Shown piece by piece: positions 27,188 through 35,530 of a stretch of 64,000 nt of DNA. Each line of letters opens with the position of its first letter. Positions within the stretch are counted from its first letter, which is position 1. Below the pieces are notes generated by a model. The model searched no databases. It was not told where the DNA came from and saw nothing but the letters and a program-made list of their open reading frames with translations. This DNA is from Pseudodesulfovibrio portus. Its GTDB lineage: Bacteria; Desulfobacterota; Desulfovibrionia; Desulfovibrionales; Desulfovibrionaceae. Both the position numbers and the translations under genes were made by a program. Where the stretch lies: NCBI RefSeq assembly GCF_026000375.1, contig NZ_AP026708.1, positions 2,764,001 to 2,828,000 on the forward strand, given 5' to 3'.

Positions 27188-27262
27188 TGGCTGGGGCGGG
27201 AGGATTCGAACCCCCGAATGTCAGGACCAAAACCTGATGTCTTACCACTTGACGACGCCCCA
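27188..27262 (-). tRNA. tRNA-Gln (anticodon UUG)
   Basis: The minus strand folds as a cloverleaf: acceptor TGGGGCG/CGCCCCA, anticodon stem TCAGG/CCTGA with loop TTTTGGT (anticodon TTG), T arm GGGGGTTCGAATCCTCC, discriminator G and encoded CCA. 75 nt with CCA. It lies between ispE and prs on the same strand. Confidence 0.95.
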
Positions 27263-27423
27263 GCGGATTCGTCGAGAAGCGGCCAATCGCTGCGCTAAGT
27301 GAATTCTTAGCGAACTTGTTCGCTTAGAAGACCTTACACCTTAGGCGTGCTGCGGGCTCGCAGTACCTTTTGTACAGCTTCGCCCTTGCGCCTTGCGCTT
27401 GACCGCTTCTCGACGAATCCGCT
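27262..27423. repeat. Hairpin-array element closed by a perfect 21-bp stem
   Basis: Perfectly complementary 21-nt arms (27262-27282 and 27403-27423) enclose about 120 bases made of short palindromes in a row: GCTAAGTGAATTCTTAGC, GCGAACTTGTTCGC, CTGCGGGCTCGCAG and GTACCTTTTGTAC. It abuts the 5' end of tRNA-Gln. No protein frame is present. The architecture (outer stem around a series of small hairpins) recalls the element at 11251-11366, though the primary sequence differs. Confidence 0.7.
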
Positions 27424-27519
27424 TCCCGTTTGGGGAGCGGCGGCATCGCTTCGCCGGCCGCCGGTTGGACAGCCTTGGAAGGATGGCGAGGAAGTGGCCT
27501 GATTGGCCTTGGCGGGTGC

Positions 27520-28392
27520 CTATCGGCAGTCCACCGTGAAAATTTCAATTCCTTCGGATTCGAGGGCCAGGGCAGCGGACATGGCTGATTCCCTGGTCGG
27601 ATAAATGCCGAACAGGGCGGCCCCCGAGCCGCTCATGGCGGCGAATTCGGCCCCGGCAGCAAGGAGTTTTTCCTTGATTTCCCGTAGTGTTGGGAACTCG
27701 TCGAAGACGACCGGTTCGAAGTCGTTCCTCATGTCCGGGGGCGAAACGGGAGATGGATTCTTAGACCCGGAAGGCTGGGATGTCAAGGATTCCGGGGCTT
27801 GCGGGGAGCCATTTTTTTCGTCCCACGCCCTGAACGCCCATGGGGTGTCGACGTGGATCGCCGGGCAGGCGATGACCAGGGTCTTGTCGGACAGGTCCAC
27901 GTCGGCGGGCTCGAGCTTTTCGCCGATGCCGCCCGCCCAGGCCGGGGCGTTCATGAGGAAGAAGGGGACGTCCGCGCCGATGGCGGCTCCAAGGGAGAGC
28001 AGTTCGTCCGGGACCAGGGCCGCATCGCCCGCCTCGTCGTTGAGCCATTTGAGCATGGTCGCCGCGTTTGAGCTGCCGCCGCCCAGGCCGCCTCCCATGG
28101 GGATGCGCTTGGTCAGTGTGACGAACACGCCGGGCTTGAACCCGGTGGCCGTGCCGTATGCCTTCCATGCCTTGTAGATGAGGTTGGAGGTGGTCTCTAG
28201 GTCCGGGTTGTCCGGGCAGCGGATGTAGAAGTCGTTGTCCGGGGCGGGCTCGATCTTGATCAGGTCGCAGGGCATGTCCACGGGGTAGAACAGCGTGTGC
28301 AGCTCGTGATAGCCGTCTTCCCGCAGTCCCCGGATTTCGAGGTGCAGGTTTATCTTGGCCGGGGCGATGAGGGTGACGGTGTCCATAATCAT
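27520..28392 (-). CDS. ispE: 4-diphosphocytidyl-2-C-methyl-D-erythritol kinase
   Basis: A 290-residue GHMP kinase of the MEP isoprenoid pathway. APAKINLHLEIRGLREDGYHEL is typical of the N-terminus, the ATP loop is PMGGGLGGGSSNAAT, and AMSGSGAALFG is the third GHMP motif. Two in-frame ATGs (28392 and 28386) are possible. The terminator of the upstream protease gene ends directly at this start, so ispE may have its own promoter or rely on read-through. Confidence 0.95.
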   Translation of the reverse strand: MIMDTVTLIAPAKINLHLEIRGLREDGYHELHTLFYPVDMPCDLIKIEPAPDNDFYIRCPDNPDLETTSNLIYKAWKAYGTATGFKPGVFVTLTKRIPMGGGLGGGSSNAATMLKWLNDEAGDAALVPDELLSLGAAIGADVPFFLMNAPAWAGGIGEKLEPADVDLSDKTLVIACPAIHVDTPWAFRAWDEKNGSPQAPESLTSQPSGSKNPSPVSPPDMRNDFEPVVFDEFPTLREIKEKLLAAGAEFAAMSGSGAALFGIYPTRESAMSAALALESEGIEIFTVDCR

Positions 28393-28393
28393 T

Positions 28394-28421
28394 AAAAAGG
28401 GGGCTCCGTGCGGAGCCCCCG
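28394..28421 (-). terminator. Intrinsic terminator of the DegP/HtrA gene
   Basis: Perfect stem GGGGGCTCC / GGAGCCCCC with a 4-nt loop, followed on the minus strand by five Ts, immediately before the ispE start codon. Confidence 0.85.
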
Positions 28422-28427
28422 TATTGG

Positions 28428-29843
28428 TTATTTGTCCAGCGGCAGGGCCACGAAGCTGTTCTGGCCCTGGCGTTTGATCAGGAGCATGACCGCGCCGCGT
28501 TTCTTGTCGCGTTCGATCACGCCCTTCAATTCGTCCACGGAGTTCACGTCCTGCTGGTTGGCCTGGACGATGACGTCGCCCTGGCGGATGCCTTCCTTGC
28601 CGGCCGGGGTGGTCTGGTCCACGGAGACCACGAGCAGGCCGTAGGCCTTTTCCAGCCCGAGGGCCTGGGCCTCCTGTTCGGTGATCGGGGAGAGTTCCAT
28701 GCCGAGCACGGTGTCGGTGGCGAGCTTGTCCTTGCCGTTGGGAATCATGGAGGCGAGGGTCTTGTCGCCGCGCTGGCCGAGGATGACGGTCTTCTTCACC
28801 CGCTTGCCGTTGCGCCACAAAACCAGGTTCGCCTTGTCGCCGGGAGCCAGGCCCGCGATCTTCTTGAGCAGGTCGTTGTTGTCGTCCACCTTCTTGCCGT
28901 TGACCTGAAGGATGACGTCGCCCTGCTTGACCCCGCCCTTGTCGGCCGGGTGCCCCTTGCCGACGGAGGCCACGAGGGCGCCGGTGGGCTCGGGCAGGCC
29001 AAGGGCCTTGGCCTGGGTTTCGGACACGCGCTGGATGGTCACGCCGAGCCAGCCGCGCTGCGGGGTCTTGCCCTGCTTGAGCTGGTCGATGACGTTGGCG
29101 GCCTGGGAGCTGGGGATGGCGAAGCCGATGTTTTCGGCAGCCGCGTTGATGGCCGTGTTGATGCCGATGACCTCGCCCTGCATGTTGAGCAGGGGACCGC
29201 CGGAGTTGCCGGGGTTGATGGAGGCGTCGGTCTGCAGGAAGTTGTCGAACGGCCCCGCGCCGATGATGCGGTGCTTGGCCGAGATGATGCCTGCGGTCAC
29301 GGTGTTGTCCAACCCGTAAGGGTTGCCGATGGCCACGACCCACTCGCCCACCTGGAGGGCGTCGGAGTCGCCGAATTTCAGGGTGGGCAGGGGATGATCG
29401 GCCTTGATCCTGATGACCGCCAGGTCGGTTTCCTTGTCCGCGCCGACCACCTCGGCCACGTATTCCTTCTTGTCGTCCTGGAACTTGACGGTCACCTTGT
29501 CCGCGCCGTCGATGACGTGGTTGTTGGTGACGATCAGGCCGTCGGAGGAGATGATGAAGCCGGAACCCTGTCCGCGCTGGATGCGCGGCTGCTGTCCCTG
29601 CTGGCCGAAGAACTGGTCGAACTGCTCGAAAAATTCACGGAAGGGGTGTCCTTCGGGCACCTGCTGGCGGAACTGACGTCCCGGGTCGCCCGTGGCGGTC
29701 TTCTCCGTGGAGATGAAGGCCACGGCCTTTCCCGCCGTGGCGGCCAGTTCCGTGAACACGGGCAGACCGTTGGCCCTGGCGGCGAGCGGCACGACCATGA
29801 CCATGGCAAAGGCGATGGTGAGTATTTTGATTTTGCGAATCAT
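28428..29843 (-). CDS. Periplasmic serine protease DegP/HtrA family
   Basis: A 471-residue trypsin-like protease/chaperone with an N-terminal signal peptide (ILTIAFAMVMVVPLAARA). The catalytic triad is in VTNNHVIDG (His), ETDLAVIRI (Asp) and NPGNSGGPLL (Ser). Two PDZ domains follow (about 265-360 and 380-465). The ATG giving MIRKIKIL is preceded by GGAGG; the upstream part of the open frame is not family-like. It degrades or refolds misfolded envelope proteins. Confidence 0.95.
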   Translation of the reverse strand: MIRKIKILTIAFAMVMVVPLAARANGLPVFTELAATAGKAVAFISTEKTATGDPGRQFRQQVPEGHPFREFFEQFDQFFGQQGQQPRIQRGQGSGFIISSDGLIVTNNHVIDGADKVTVKFQDDKKEYVAEVVGADKETDLAVIRIKADHPLPTLKFGDSDALQVGEWVVAIGNPYGLDNTVTAGIISAKHRIIGAGPFDNFLQTDASINPGNSGGPLLNMQGEVIGINTAINAAAENIGFAIPSSQAANVIDQLKQGKTPQRGWLGVTIQRVSETQAKALGLPEPTGALVASVGKGHPADKGGVKQGDVILQVNGKKVDDNNDLLKKIAGLAPGDKANLVLWRNGKRVKKTVILGQRGDKTLASMIPNGKDKLATDTVLGMELSPITEQEAQALGLEKAYGLLVVSVDQTTPAGKEGIRQGDVIVQANQQDVNSVDELKGVIERDKKRGAVMLLIKRQGQNSFVALPLDK

Positions 29844-30017
29844 ATATCCTCCAAAACTAAGGATGCGGAAAACAGGATGGCGGCTTGAGCCGCATTTTGG
29901 AAATATAGCCCTTTTTTTCCACTTGTAAATAGTGTGAATCAAATTGCACGCAACATTCGTTGCAATCCATGAAACGCTTGCCTTTTCGCCACCGGTCGGC
30001 TAGGAGAAATTCCCCGT

Positions 30018-30094
30018 GCCCCCATAGCTCAGTTGGATAGAGCGCTGGATTCCTAATCCAGGTGCCGCGTGTTCGAATCGCGCTGGGGGCACCA
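30018..30094 (+). tRNA. tRNA-Arg (anticodon CCU)
   Basis: Complete cloverleaf on the plus strand: acceptor GCCCCCA/TGGGGGC, D arm GCTC/GAGC, anticodon stem CTGGA/TCCAG with loop TTCCTAA (anticodon CCT, decoding AGG), T-loop GTTCGAATC, discriminator A and encoded CCA. 77 nt. Its last 19 nt are repeated twice downstream as part of a 154-bp tandem repeat. Confidence 0.95.
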
Positions 30095-30104
30095 CTCAGA
30101 CGAT

Positions 30105-30134
30105 AACCCGCTCTCCCCCGAGAGCGGGTTTTTT
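30105..30134 (+). terminator. Intrinsic terminator of tRNA-Arg (repeated three times)
   Basis: Stem AACCCGCTCT / AGAGCGGGTT with a 6-nt loop and a T run begins ten bases after the tRNA CCA. Because it is part of the 154-bp unit it recurs at 30259-30288 and 30413-30442, giving three terminators in series. Confidence 0.9.
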
Positions 30135-30150
30135 GTACCTCGTGTTCGCC

Positions 30151-30226
30151 GAATCCGCAGGACAGCGGATTCGGAGCGCGCCGCATCGGCGCGACCCCGC
30201 AGGGGCGGCCCCCATGGACGGGGGCC
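30151..30226. repeat. Four-hairpin module, copies 2-4 (first of three shown)
   Basis: Hairpins GAATCCGC-AGGACA-GCGGATTC, CGCGCCG-CAT-CGGCGCG, CCCC-GCA-GGGG and GGCCCCC-ATGGAC-GGGGGCC follow each other. Two more copies lie 154 and 308 bases downstream; the last lacks its final stem arm. Same plan and loops as 11276-11350 with paired changes in the stems. Confidence 0.85.
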
Positions 30227-30532
30227 GTCAATCGCGCTGGGGGCACCACTCAGACGATAACCCGCTCTCCCCCGAGAGCGGGTTTTTTGTACCTCGTGTT
30301 CGCCGAATCCGCAGGACAGCGGATTCGGAGCGCGCCGCATCGGCGCGACCCCGCAGGGGCGGCCCCCATGGACGGGGGCCGTCAATCGCGCTGGGGGCAC
30401 CACTCAGACGATAACCCGCTCTCCCCCGAGAGCGGGTTTTTTGTACCTCGTGTTCGCCGAATCCGCAGGACAGCGGATTCGGAGCGCGCCGCATCGGCGC
30501 GACCCCGCAGGGGCGGCCCCCATGGACGCGCT

Positions 30533-32680
30533 TTAGCTCCAGATCGTGGGCAGCGAGAAGGAGAAGCAGCTGCCATGGCCCTCGGTGGACTCCACCCAGA
30601 TGTTGCCGCCGTAGTGCTCGACGATTTCCTTGCAGATGGCGAGCCCGAGGCCGGTTCCCTTGTTCTCGTCGGTGACGGTGTCGCCGCAGACGGACTTGTG
30701 AAATTTTTCGAACAGATGGGGCAGGTCCGCCGGGGGAACGCCGGACCCGGTGTCGAGAATCGATGCGGTCATGGCCCCCCGGGCTTCCGTGAGGGAGATG
30801 GTGACCGAGCCTTTTCGGGTGAATTTGTAGGCGTTGTTCAGGAGGTTGATGACCACCTGCTGTATCTTGTCCGGGTCTGCGTGGATGGGCTTGCAGGTGT
30901 CGGGCAGATTGATCTCCAACCTGATCTCGGGGTTGGCCGCGAAGCTGCCCGAAGCGGCCGAGACCGCCTGCCTGATGATTTCGCACGGATCGATGAGGCG
31001 GTCATGCCATGACGCCTTGCCCGACTCGATGCGGCTGATGTCCAGGAAATCGTTGATCAGGCGGGTCAGCCGTTCGCCTTCCATGTCGATGATTTCCAGG
31101 TTGTTCCGGATGCGGTCCGCCTTGTTCTTCAGCTTGGGGCTGTCGGCCAGTATGCCGAAATAGCGGAGGAAGTCCTTGGAGCACAGCTTGGCGAAGCCCC
31201 GGATGGACGTCAGCGGGGTCCGCAGCTCGTGGGACACGGACGAGACCAGGGACGACTTGACCTGGCCCAGCTCCAGGAGGCGGGCGTTGGCTTCCTCCAG
31301 CTCGGCGGCCTTTTTGCGGAGTTCGCGGGTCCGCATGTCGACCTTGAGTTCCAGCTCTTCCTCATTCAGCTTGCGTTCGATGGCCAGGGCCACCTGCTCC
31401 GAAACAGCGGTCATGAAGGTCACGTCCGCCTCGGAGTACTGGCGGGGGTTTTGGTAGTCCTGCACGGCCATGGCTCCCATGATTACGCCCCGCAGCCGCA
31501 GGGGCACGCCCAGCCATGACGCGGGGAGGGTGCCGATGATGCCGATCTGCTCCATGTGCTGCATGTCCCGGGGGGAGGCGGCCGAAAGCAGCAGGGGCAC
31601 GCCTGTGCGGAAGACGTGGATGGACAGGCTGTTCCGGGAGGGATCGCTGACGTCGGGGATGGTGTAGTAGTCGTCCTTTTCGTCGGAGAAATACACGAAT
31701 TCCAGGGAATCGGTCTCCTCGTTCAGGAGGGTGATGAAGAAATTGTCCGCGTCGATGGCTTCATCGATGATGCGGTGGATGTGTTCATACAGTTCGCGCG
31801 GGTCGCGGGTGGTGCTGATGGCCGAAGAGATGGCGTAGAGGGCGTTGGTGGTGCGCTCGTTGAATTTTCTGGCGGTGATGTCGGTGTGGGTGCCCGCCAT
31901 GCGATGCACCTTGCCGTCTTTGTCGCGCACGCTGGCGCCCCTGCCGAGAATCCAGCGAACCGAGCCGTCCTTGTGGAGCATCCTGTACTCCACCTCGAAT
32001 TGATCCACCTTGCCTTCCAGGCACTGGCTGTTGGCGTCGAGGGCCCGGCCATAGTCATCCGGGTGTATGGCGTTGATCCACGATTCCGGCAGGTTCGGGA
32101 ACTCCTCGTCCGAATAGCCGAGGATCGCCTTGTACCGCTGGGAGTACCAGACCGCGTTCGTGGTCAGGTCCCAGTCCCAGAATCCGTCGTTGGCCCCTTT
32201 GGCCACAAGCGCATAACGCTCTTCGCTCTTGCGCAGGGCCTCCAGGGTCTCCTCGCGGTCCGTGACGTCGATGAGCGAGCATATCCGTTCCCCGCTTTCC
32301 GGGTTCAGGCGGACGAAGACATGGACCGTCTTGCGGACGTTGTCGCAGGCGAGAAACGTGAACGTGTAATTGTCCGGGGGCTGGCCCCCTGCCTGTGTCC
32401 GTTGCCGAAAATAGGTTTTCATGCGGCGCAGGTCTTCGGCATCGACGAAGTCCGACCACTTCATCTTGCCGGCGATGTCCTCGATGGGACAGGCCGCGAG
32501 TTTGGAGAATTGCGTGTTGCAACGCAGTATGACCGAGTCCTCGTCCACGGTGGCCATGGCCGTGCCCGTATTCTCAAACAGGGCGCGATACTCGTTTTCA
32601 TTGGGACACGGGGCGGTTCCGTCCGCCCGGGGTCCCGTTTTTGTCTGCCGTTGCTTGTCTTTCATTTTCTGCCATCGCAC
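30533..32680 (-). CDS. Cytoplasmic PAS-PAS-GAF sensor histidine kinase
   Basis: About 715 residues without membrane segments. Two PAS domains (first around YRALFENTGTAMATVDEDS, second around RYALVAKGANDGFWDWDL with a PAC motif DGSVRWILGRG) are followed by a GAF domain (LYEHIHRIIDEAIDADNFFI). A coiled coil, H-box SSVSHELRTPLTSIRG and HATPase domain (NLLNNAYKFT, GTGLGLAICKEI) complete it. The start is uncertain: a GTG eight bases after AGGGAT is chosen; an ATG at 32665 is the alternative. No regulator gene is adjacent. It converges on the tRNA-Arg repeat array. Confidence 0.9.
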   Translation of the reverse strand: MRWQKMKDKQRQTKTGPRADGTAPCPNENEYRALFENTGTAMATVDEDSVILRCNTQFSKLAACPIEDIAGKMKWSDFVDAEDLRRMKTYFRQRTQAGGQPPDNYTFTFLACDNVRKTVHVFVRLNPESGERICSLIDVTDREETLEALRKSEERYALVAKGANDGFWDWDLTTNAVWYSQRYKAILGYSDEEFPNLPESWINAIHPDDYGRALDANSQCLEGKVDQFEVEYRMLHKDGSVRWILGRGASVRDKDGKVHRMAGTHTDITARKFNERTTNALYAISSAISTTRDPRELYEHIHRIIDEAIDADNFFITLLNEETDSLEFVYFSDEKDDYYTIPDVSDPSRNSLSIHVFRTGVPLLLSAASPRDMQHMEQIGIIGTLPASWLGVPLRLRGVIMGAMAVQDYQNPRQYSEADVTFMTAVSEQVALAIERKLNEEELELKVDMRTRELRKKAAELEEANARLLELGQVKSSLVSSVSHELRTPLTSIRGFAKLCSKDFLRYFGILADSPKLKNKADRIRNNLEIIDMEGERLTRLINDFLDISRIESGKASWHDRLIDPCEIIRQAVSAASGSFAANPEIRLEINLPDTCKPIHADPDKIQQVVINLLNNAYKFTRKGSVTISLTEARGAMTASILDTGSGVPPADLPHLFEKFHKSVCGDTVTDENKGTGLGLAICKEIVEHYGGNIWVESTEGHGSCFSFSLPTIWS

Positions 32681-32789
32681 GAAGATACATCCCTTATAGC
32701 AAGGAAAAAATACTTTCAGCAATGATATTAATGAAGAAGCTGCGTCCGTTGATACGGGGCACACCGGGCGGGAAGTGGCTCAAGCGGGG

Positions 32790-32847
32790 CCGGAGGAAGG
32801 GGGAGGGGAAAGGGGTGGGAAACTCTTTCCGCTTCCCCTTCCTCCGG
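32790..32847 (-). terminator. GC-rich hairpin downstream of infA
   Basis: Arms CCGGAGGAAGGGG and CCCCTTCCTCCGG, extended by GGGGAAAG/CTTTCC, lie just after the infA stop codon. There is no T run, so it is either a weak terminator or a relative of the GC-rich intergenic repeats. Confidence 0.5.
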
Positions 32848-32860
32848 TCTCCGTGAGTGC

Positions 32861-33079
32861 CTAGCGGGGGCGGAAAGTGATACGGCCTCGTGTCAGGTCG
32901 TAGGGAGAGAGCTCCACGGTGACGGTGTCGCCGGGCATGACACGGATGCGGAATTTGCGCATCTTGCCGGAAATATGGGCGAGTACGGTGTGACCGTTCT
33001 CGAGTTCCACGCGGAACATGGCGTTGGGCAACGCTTCTTCAACGGTGCCTTGAACGACAATGCCTTCTTCTTTAGCCAT
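32861..33079 (-). CDS. infA: Translation initiation factor IF-1
   Basis: A 72-residue S1/OB-fold protein ([46 protein letters not shown]), full length and closely matching bacterial IF-1. It binds the 30S A site during initiation. It lies downstream of the RRM protein gene on the same strand. Confidence 0.97.
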   Translation of the reverse strand: MAKEEGIVVQGTVEEALPNAMFRVELENGHTVLAHISGKMRKFRIRVMPGDTVTVELSPYDLTRGRITFRPR

Positions 33080-33111
33080 CTAGTAATCCTTTTTGAAAGT
33101 TGAACGACGGG

Positions 33112-33139
33112 AAAAGCCCGCCCCTGCTCAGGGCGGGCT
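33112..33139 (-). terminator. Terminator hairpin after the RRM gene
   Basis: Stem AGCCCGCCC / GGGCGGGCT with a 7-nt loop, followed on the minus strand by TTTTCCC, between the RRM gene and infA. Confidence 0.65.
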
Positions 33140-33172
33140 CATAGTGTCGTGCATCGACGTCTATGTCAATGT

Positions 33173-33436
33173 CTACCAACGCGGGCGTTCGGGACGGGGC
33201 CGAGCCTCGTTGACCTTGATGTTGCGGCCGCCGAAATCGGTGCCGTCCAGGGCTTCGATGGCGGCAAGCGCACCCTGGTCTTCCATTTCAACAAAGCCGA
33301 AGCCGCGGGGGCGGCCGGTTTCGCGGTCGTTGATCAGTTTGACGGAAACGACTTCGCCGTATTCGGCGAAAGCAGCGCGGACGTCATCTTCGGTGGCACT
33401 CCAGGGCAGGTTGCCCACATAAATGTTCTTGGACAT
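33173..33436 (-). CDS. RNA-binding protein with one RRM domain
   Basis: An 87-residue single RRM. RNP2 is IYVGNLPW near the N-terminus and RNP1 is RGFGFVEM near residue 44; the tail is Arg/Pro-rich (ARPRPERPRW). Such small glycine/arginine-tailed RRM proteins are common in cyanobacteria and deltaproteobacteria and are often cold-induced. The 236-base upstream region could hold a long leader, but no known element is recognisable. Confidence 0.93.
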   Translation of the reverse strand: MSKNIYVGNLPWSATEDDVRAAFAEYGEVVSVKLINDRETGRPRGFGFVEMEDQGALAAIEALDGTDFGGRNIKVNEARPRPERPRW

Positions 33437-33672
33437 GTCGTACTCAACTCCAAAAGCGAATGAAAATGTAACGGCGGATATTGCCAGGTGAAAGATTCCA
33501 AGGAAAAGTCGCGTACGGACGCACTCACAACCTGTAATTCATTCCACCAACCGTCGGCGATGCCTGGAAAAATCCTGGTGCGCTCCCGTGAGCGCCACCG
33601 ACTCCCGTAGTAAAGCCCCTTACGCGGAGAGGGGATACCAGTCAAGGGAAAAATATTTGCCAGGAAAGGCTC
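33437..33672. other. Upstream region of the RRM gene
   Basis: 236 bases without a gene. It contains a hairpin near 33580-33600 (GTGCGCTC-CCGT-GAGCGCCAC). It may be a regulatory 5' leader for the RRM protein; nothing further can be supported. Confidence 0.4.
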
Positions 33673-33972
33673 CTAGATAGCGGTTTCCATGTCCGCAAAG
33701 AGCGTGTCCGGGGCGTACAGGCCGGGGTGGTCCGCCGCCACCTGCTCCATGGTTTCGAAGAAAGCGTCCCAGCCGATGACCTCTGCCGCCTTCTTCTTGT
33801 CCACGAAAATTTTGAACACCGTGCCTCTGGGGCATTTGGTCAGGTTCAGCTCCAGCACCCCGTTGGGCGTCATGTCCGTCCAGTAGGCGGACCAGGCCGT
33901 GCGGTCGCCTTCCGTCTTCTTGTATTTTTCGAAATAGGCCTCGAAAATCCGTTCGATGTCAGCGCGTTCCAT
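33673..33972 (-). CDS. Conserved hypothetical protein (99 aa)
   Basis: A 99-residue soluble protein beginning MERADIERIFEAYFEKYKKT, with helical N- and C-termini and a central strand region (GVLELNLTKCPRGTVFKIFV). The ATG follows GGGAGG at good spacing and overlaps the end of the sialidase-like gene by 14 bases, so the two are probably coupled. I do not recognise the family. Confidence 0.75.
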   Translation of the reverse strand: MERADIERIFEAYFEKYKKTEGDRTAWSAYWTDMTPNGVLELNLTKCPRGTVFKIFVDKKKAAEVIGWDAFFETMEQVAADHPGLYAPDTLFADMETAI

Positions 33973-35518
33973 GGGGGCCTCCCTGTTTGAAGTCGTCCGG
34001 GGTGAACCAGGTTCCGGCCACATGGGCCGTCTTGAGCGGTTCGTAGCCGCGTTCAGTGCCGTTTCCATGATGATAAGCACAAAACAGTCGCCCGTCACCC
34101 GTTTCGCACCAGCCCGAATAGCCGAAGTCCGGGGCCGCCGCGTGGCGGTCGTTGCGCAGTTCAAGGATAGTGTCGCGCATCCATTGGTCGGGCGGCCCGT
34201 CCTGTGCCCGCCACGACCACGAATAGTTTCTGCCGTAGGCGGGCTCATTGACGGCCAGGTCGGCCCGCTGCCAGGTGCAGTCCACCGCGTTGTCCTCAAA
34301 GGGGTAGGGCGCGCCGAACATGACGGGTCGGGTCTCTGCATGGTCGGGTTCGACCCGGACCAGCGCCCGGCGTGCCCCGTTGACGGACAGGGCCACTTCG
34401 CCGTCCGCGTACTCGAGTTTGATGCGGTTGAAGCGGCCCGGCTCAAGTGAAATCGGTTTTGCGTCCTCCACGTCCGGCACCACGGCGTCGGGATACAGCC
34501 GCCACCACACTCCCACGCGGATGGCGCAGCCGTTTGCGTCCGCCCTGTCCACGCGGACGGTCGTCTCGAAGCAAAGAGTGGCCGTGCGCGGGTCGGTCAT
34601 GGGGCGCAGGGCATAGCGCACCACGGACGCGTTTCCCGCCTCGTTGCGCACCCGCATGCCGTCTTCGGTGAAGGTCGGGTTGCCGGGGTCGGCACTCCTG
34701 CCGTGGACCCGGAAACCGGACAGCAGTTCCTCCGCCGTGCCGGACCAGGCACAGGTGCCCCAGTCCGGGCCGGTGTTGCGGTAGGTGACCAGGAGGTTGC
34801 CGTCGGCGAGCAGGCCCATGGTCGGCCGGTGGCCGATGAGCGACGTGGGCGCGGGGTCGGACCAGGTGAGCCCGCCGTCCCGGCTGAAACAGGCGTACAT
34901 GGGCTCGAACACGAAGCTGTTTTCGCGCATCAGGGCCATGATGCGGCCGTCCGGCAGCCGGACCATGGACGCCTCGCACAGCGTCAGGTTGCGGTGGGCG
35001 GCCAGCACGGAGATGCGTTTCCAGGTCGCGCCCCGGTCCGTGGAGCGGAACACCACCTGTTCGGTGGGAGGCTGGCGGATGGCCGGATGTTCCTCTCCCA
35101 CGTGCCGGTGCCCGGCGGTCAGCCAGGAGCCGTCGTCCAGGATCAGGACGCGGTCGTGCATGTCGTGGGACAGGCCGGAGGGCCGCATGGGTGTCCAGGT
35201 GTCGCCGTTGTCGGAGCTGGTGTGAAATATGCGGGAGCTGTCCGAGATCAGCAGCCTGCCGTCGGCAAGGCGGAGCAGCCGGGGGCAGTGGCTGGACGGC
35301 GAGTCGGGATAGACGGGGGGCGACCAGGTGCGGCCATGGTCGTCGCTGGTCCTGACCACCACCACGCGGCGGTCGGGCCGCACGTGCTCGTTCATCTCGT
35401 TGTAGGCGACCACCAGCCGGTCGCCTGCGGCCCGGATCACGTCCGGGAAGGCGATGTAGTGTCCCTCGCGCCGGTCGATGACCACGTGGCGGGCCGGGGT
35501 ATCGGACAGGCTGGGCAT
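33959..35518 (-). CDS. Sialidase-like BNR-repeat protein
   Basis: A 519-residue beta-propeller protein with at least four Asp-box motifs: SDDHGRTWS, SSDNGDTWT, STDRGATWK and SRDGGLTWS. An embedded segment around residues 270-400 (RYALRPMTDPRTATLCFETT, RIKLEYADGEVALSVNG) resembles a lectin-like insert. No signal peptide is visible, so it seems cytoplasmic. The family includes exo-alpha-sialidases, but many BNR proteins have other substrates, so activity is uncertain. Confidence 0.8.
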   Translation of the reverse strand: MPSLSDTPARHVVIDRREGHYIAFPDVIRAAGDRLVVAYNEMNEHVRPDRRVVVVRTSDDHGRTWSPPVYPDSPSSHCPRLLRLADGRLLISDSSRIFHTSSDNGDTWTPMRPSGLSHDMHDRVLILDDGSWLTAGHRHVGEEHPAIRQPPTEQVVFRSTDRGATWKRISVLAAHRNLTLCEASMVRLPDGRIMALMRENSFVFEPMYACFSRDGGLTWSDPAPTSLIGHRPTMGLLADGNLLVTYRNTGPDWGTCAWSGTAEELLSGFRVHGRSADPGNPTFTEDGMRVRNEAGNASVVRYALRPMTDPRTATLCFETTVRVDRADANGCAIRVGVWWRLYPDAVVPDVEDAKPISLEPGRFNRIKLEYADGEVALSVNGARRALVRVEPDHAETRPVMFGAPYPFEDNAVDCTWQRADLAVNEPAYGRNYSWSWRAQDGPPDQWMRDTILELRNDRHAAAPDFGYSGWCETGDGRLFCAYHHGNGTERGYEPLKTAHVAGTWFTPDDFKQGGPHGTR

Positions 35519-35530
35519 GGATTCCTCCGG

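Larger units (their letters stand above)
30076..30528 (+). repeat. 154-bp tandem repeat (2.9 copies) starting in the 3' end of tRNA-Arg
   Basis: The unit recurs with an exact 154-base period (CTCAGACGATAACCC begins at 30095, 30249 and 30403). Each unit contains AATCGCGCTGGGGGCACCA (the last 19 nt of the tRNA), the intrinsic terminator and a four-hairpin module. The third copy breaks off at 30528, just before the stop codon of the convergent sensor kinase gene. The copies appear identical, implying recent duplication. Reuse of a tRNA 3' end also resembles attachment sites, but no integrase is present. Confidence 0.92.

Noticed and set aside
30076-30528. CRISPR-like array
   Set aside because: The period is 154 bases, the units are identical throughout with no unique spacers, and no cas genes are near. 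It is a tandem duplication including a tRNA 3' end.
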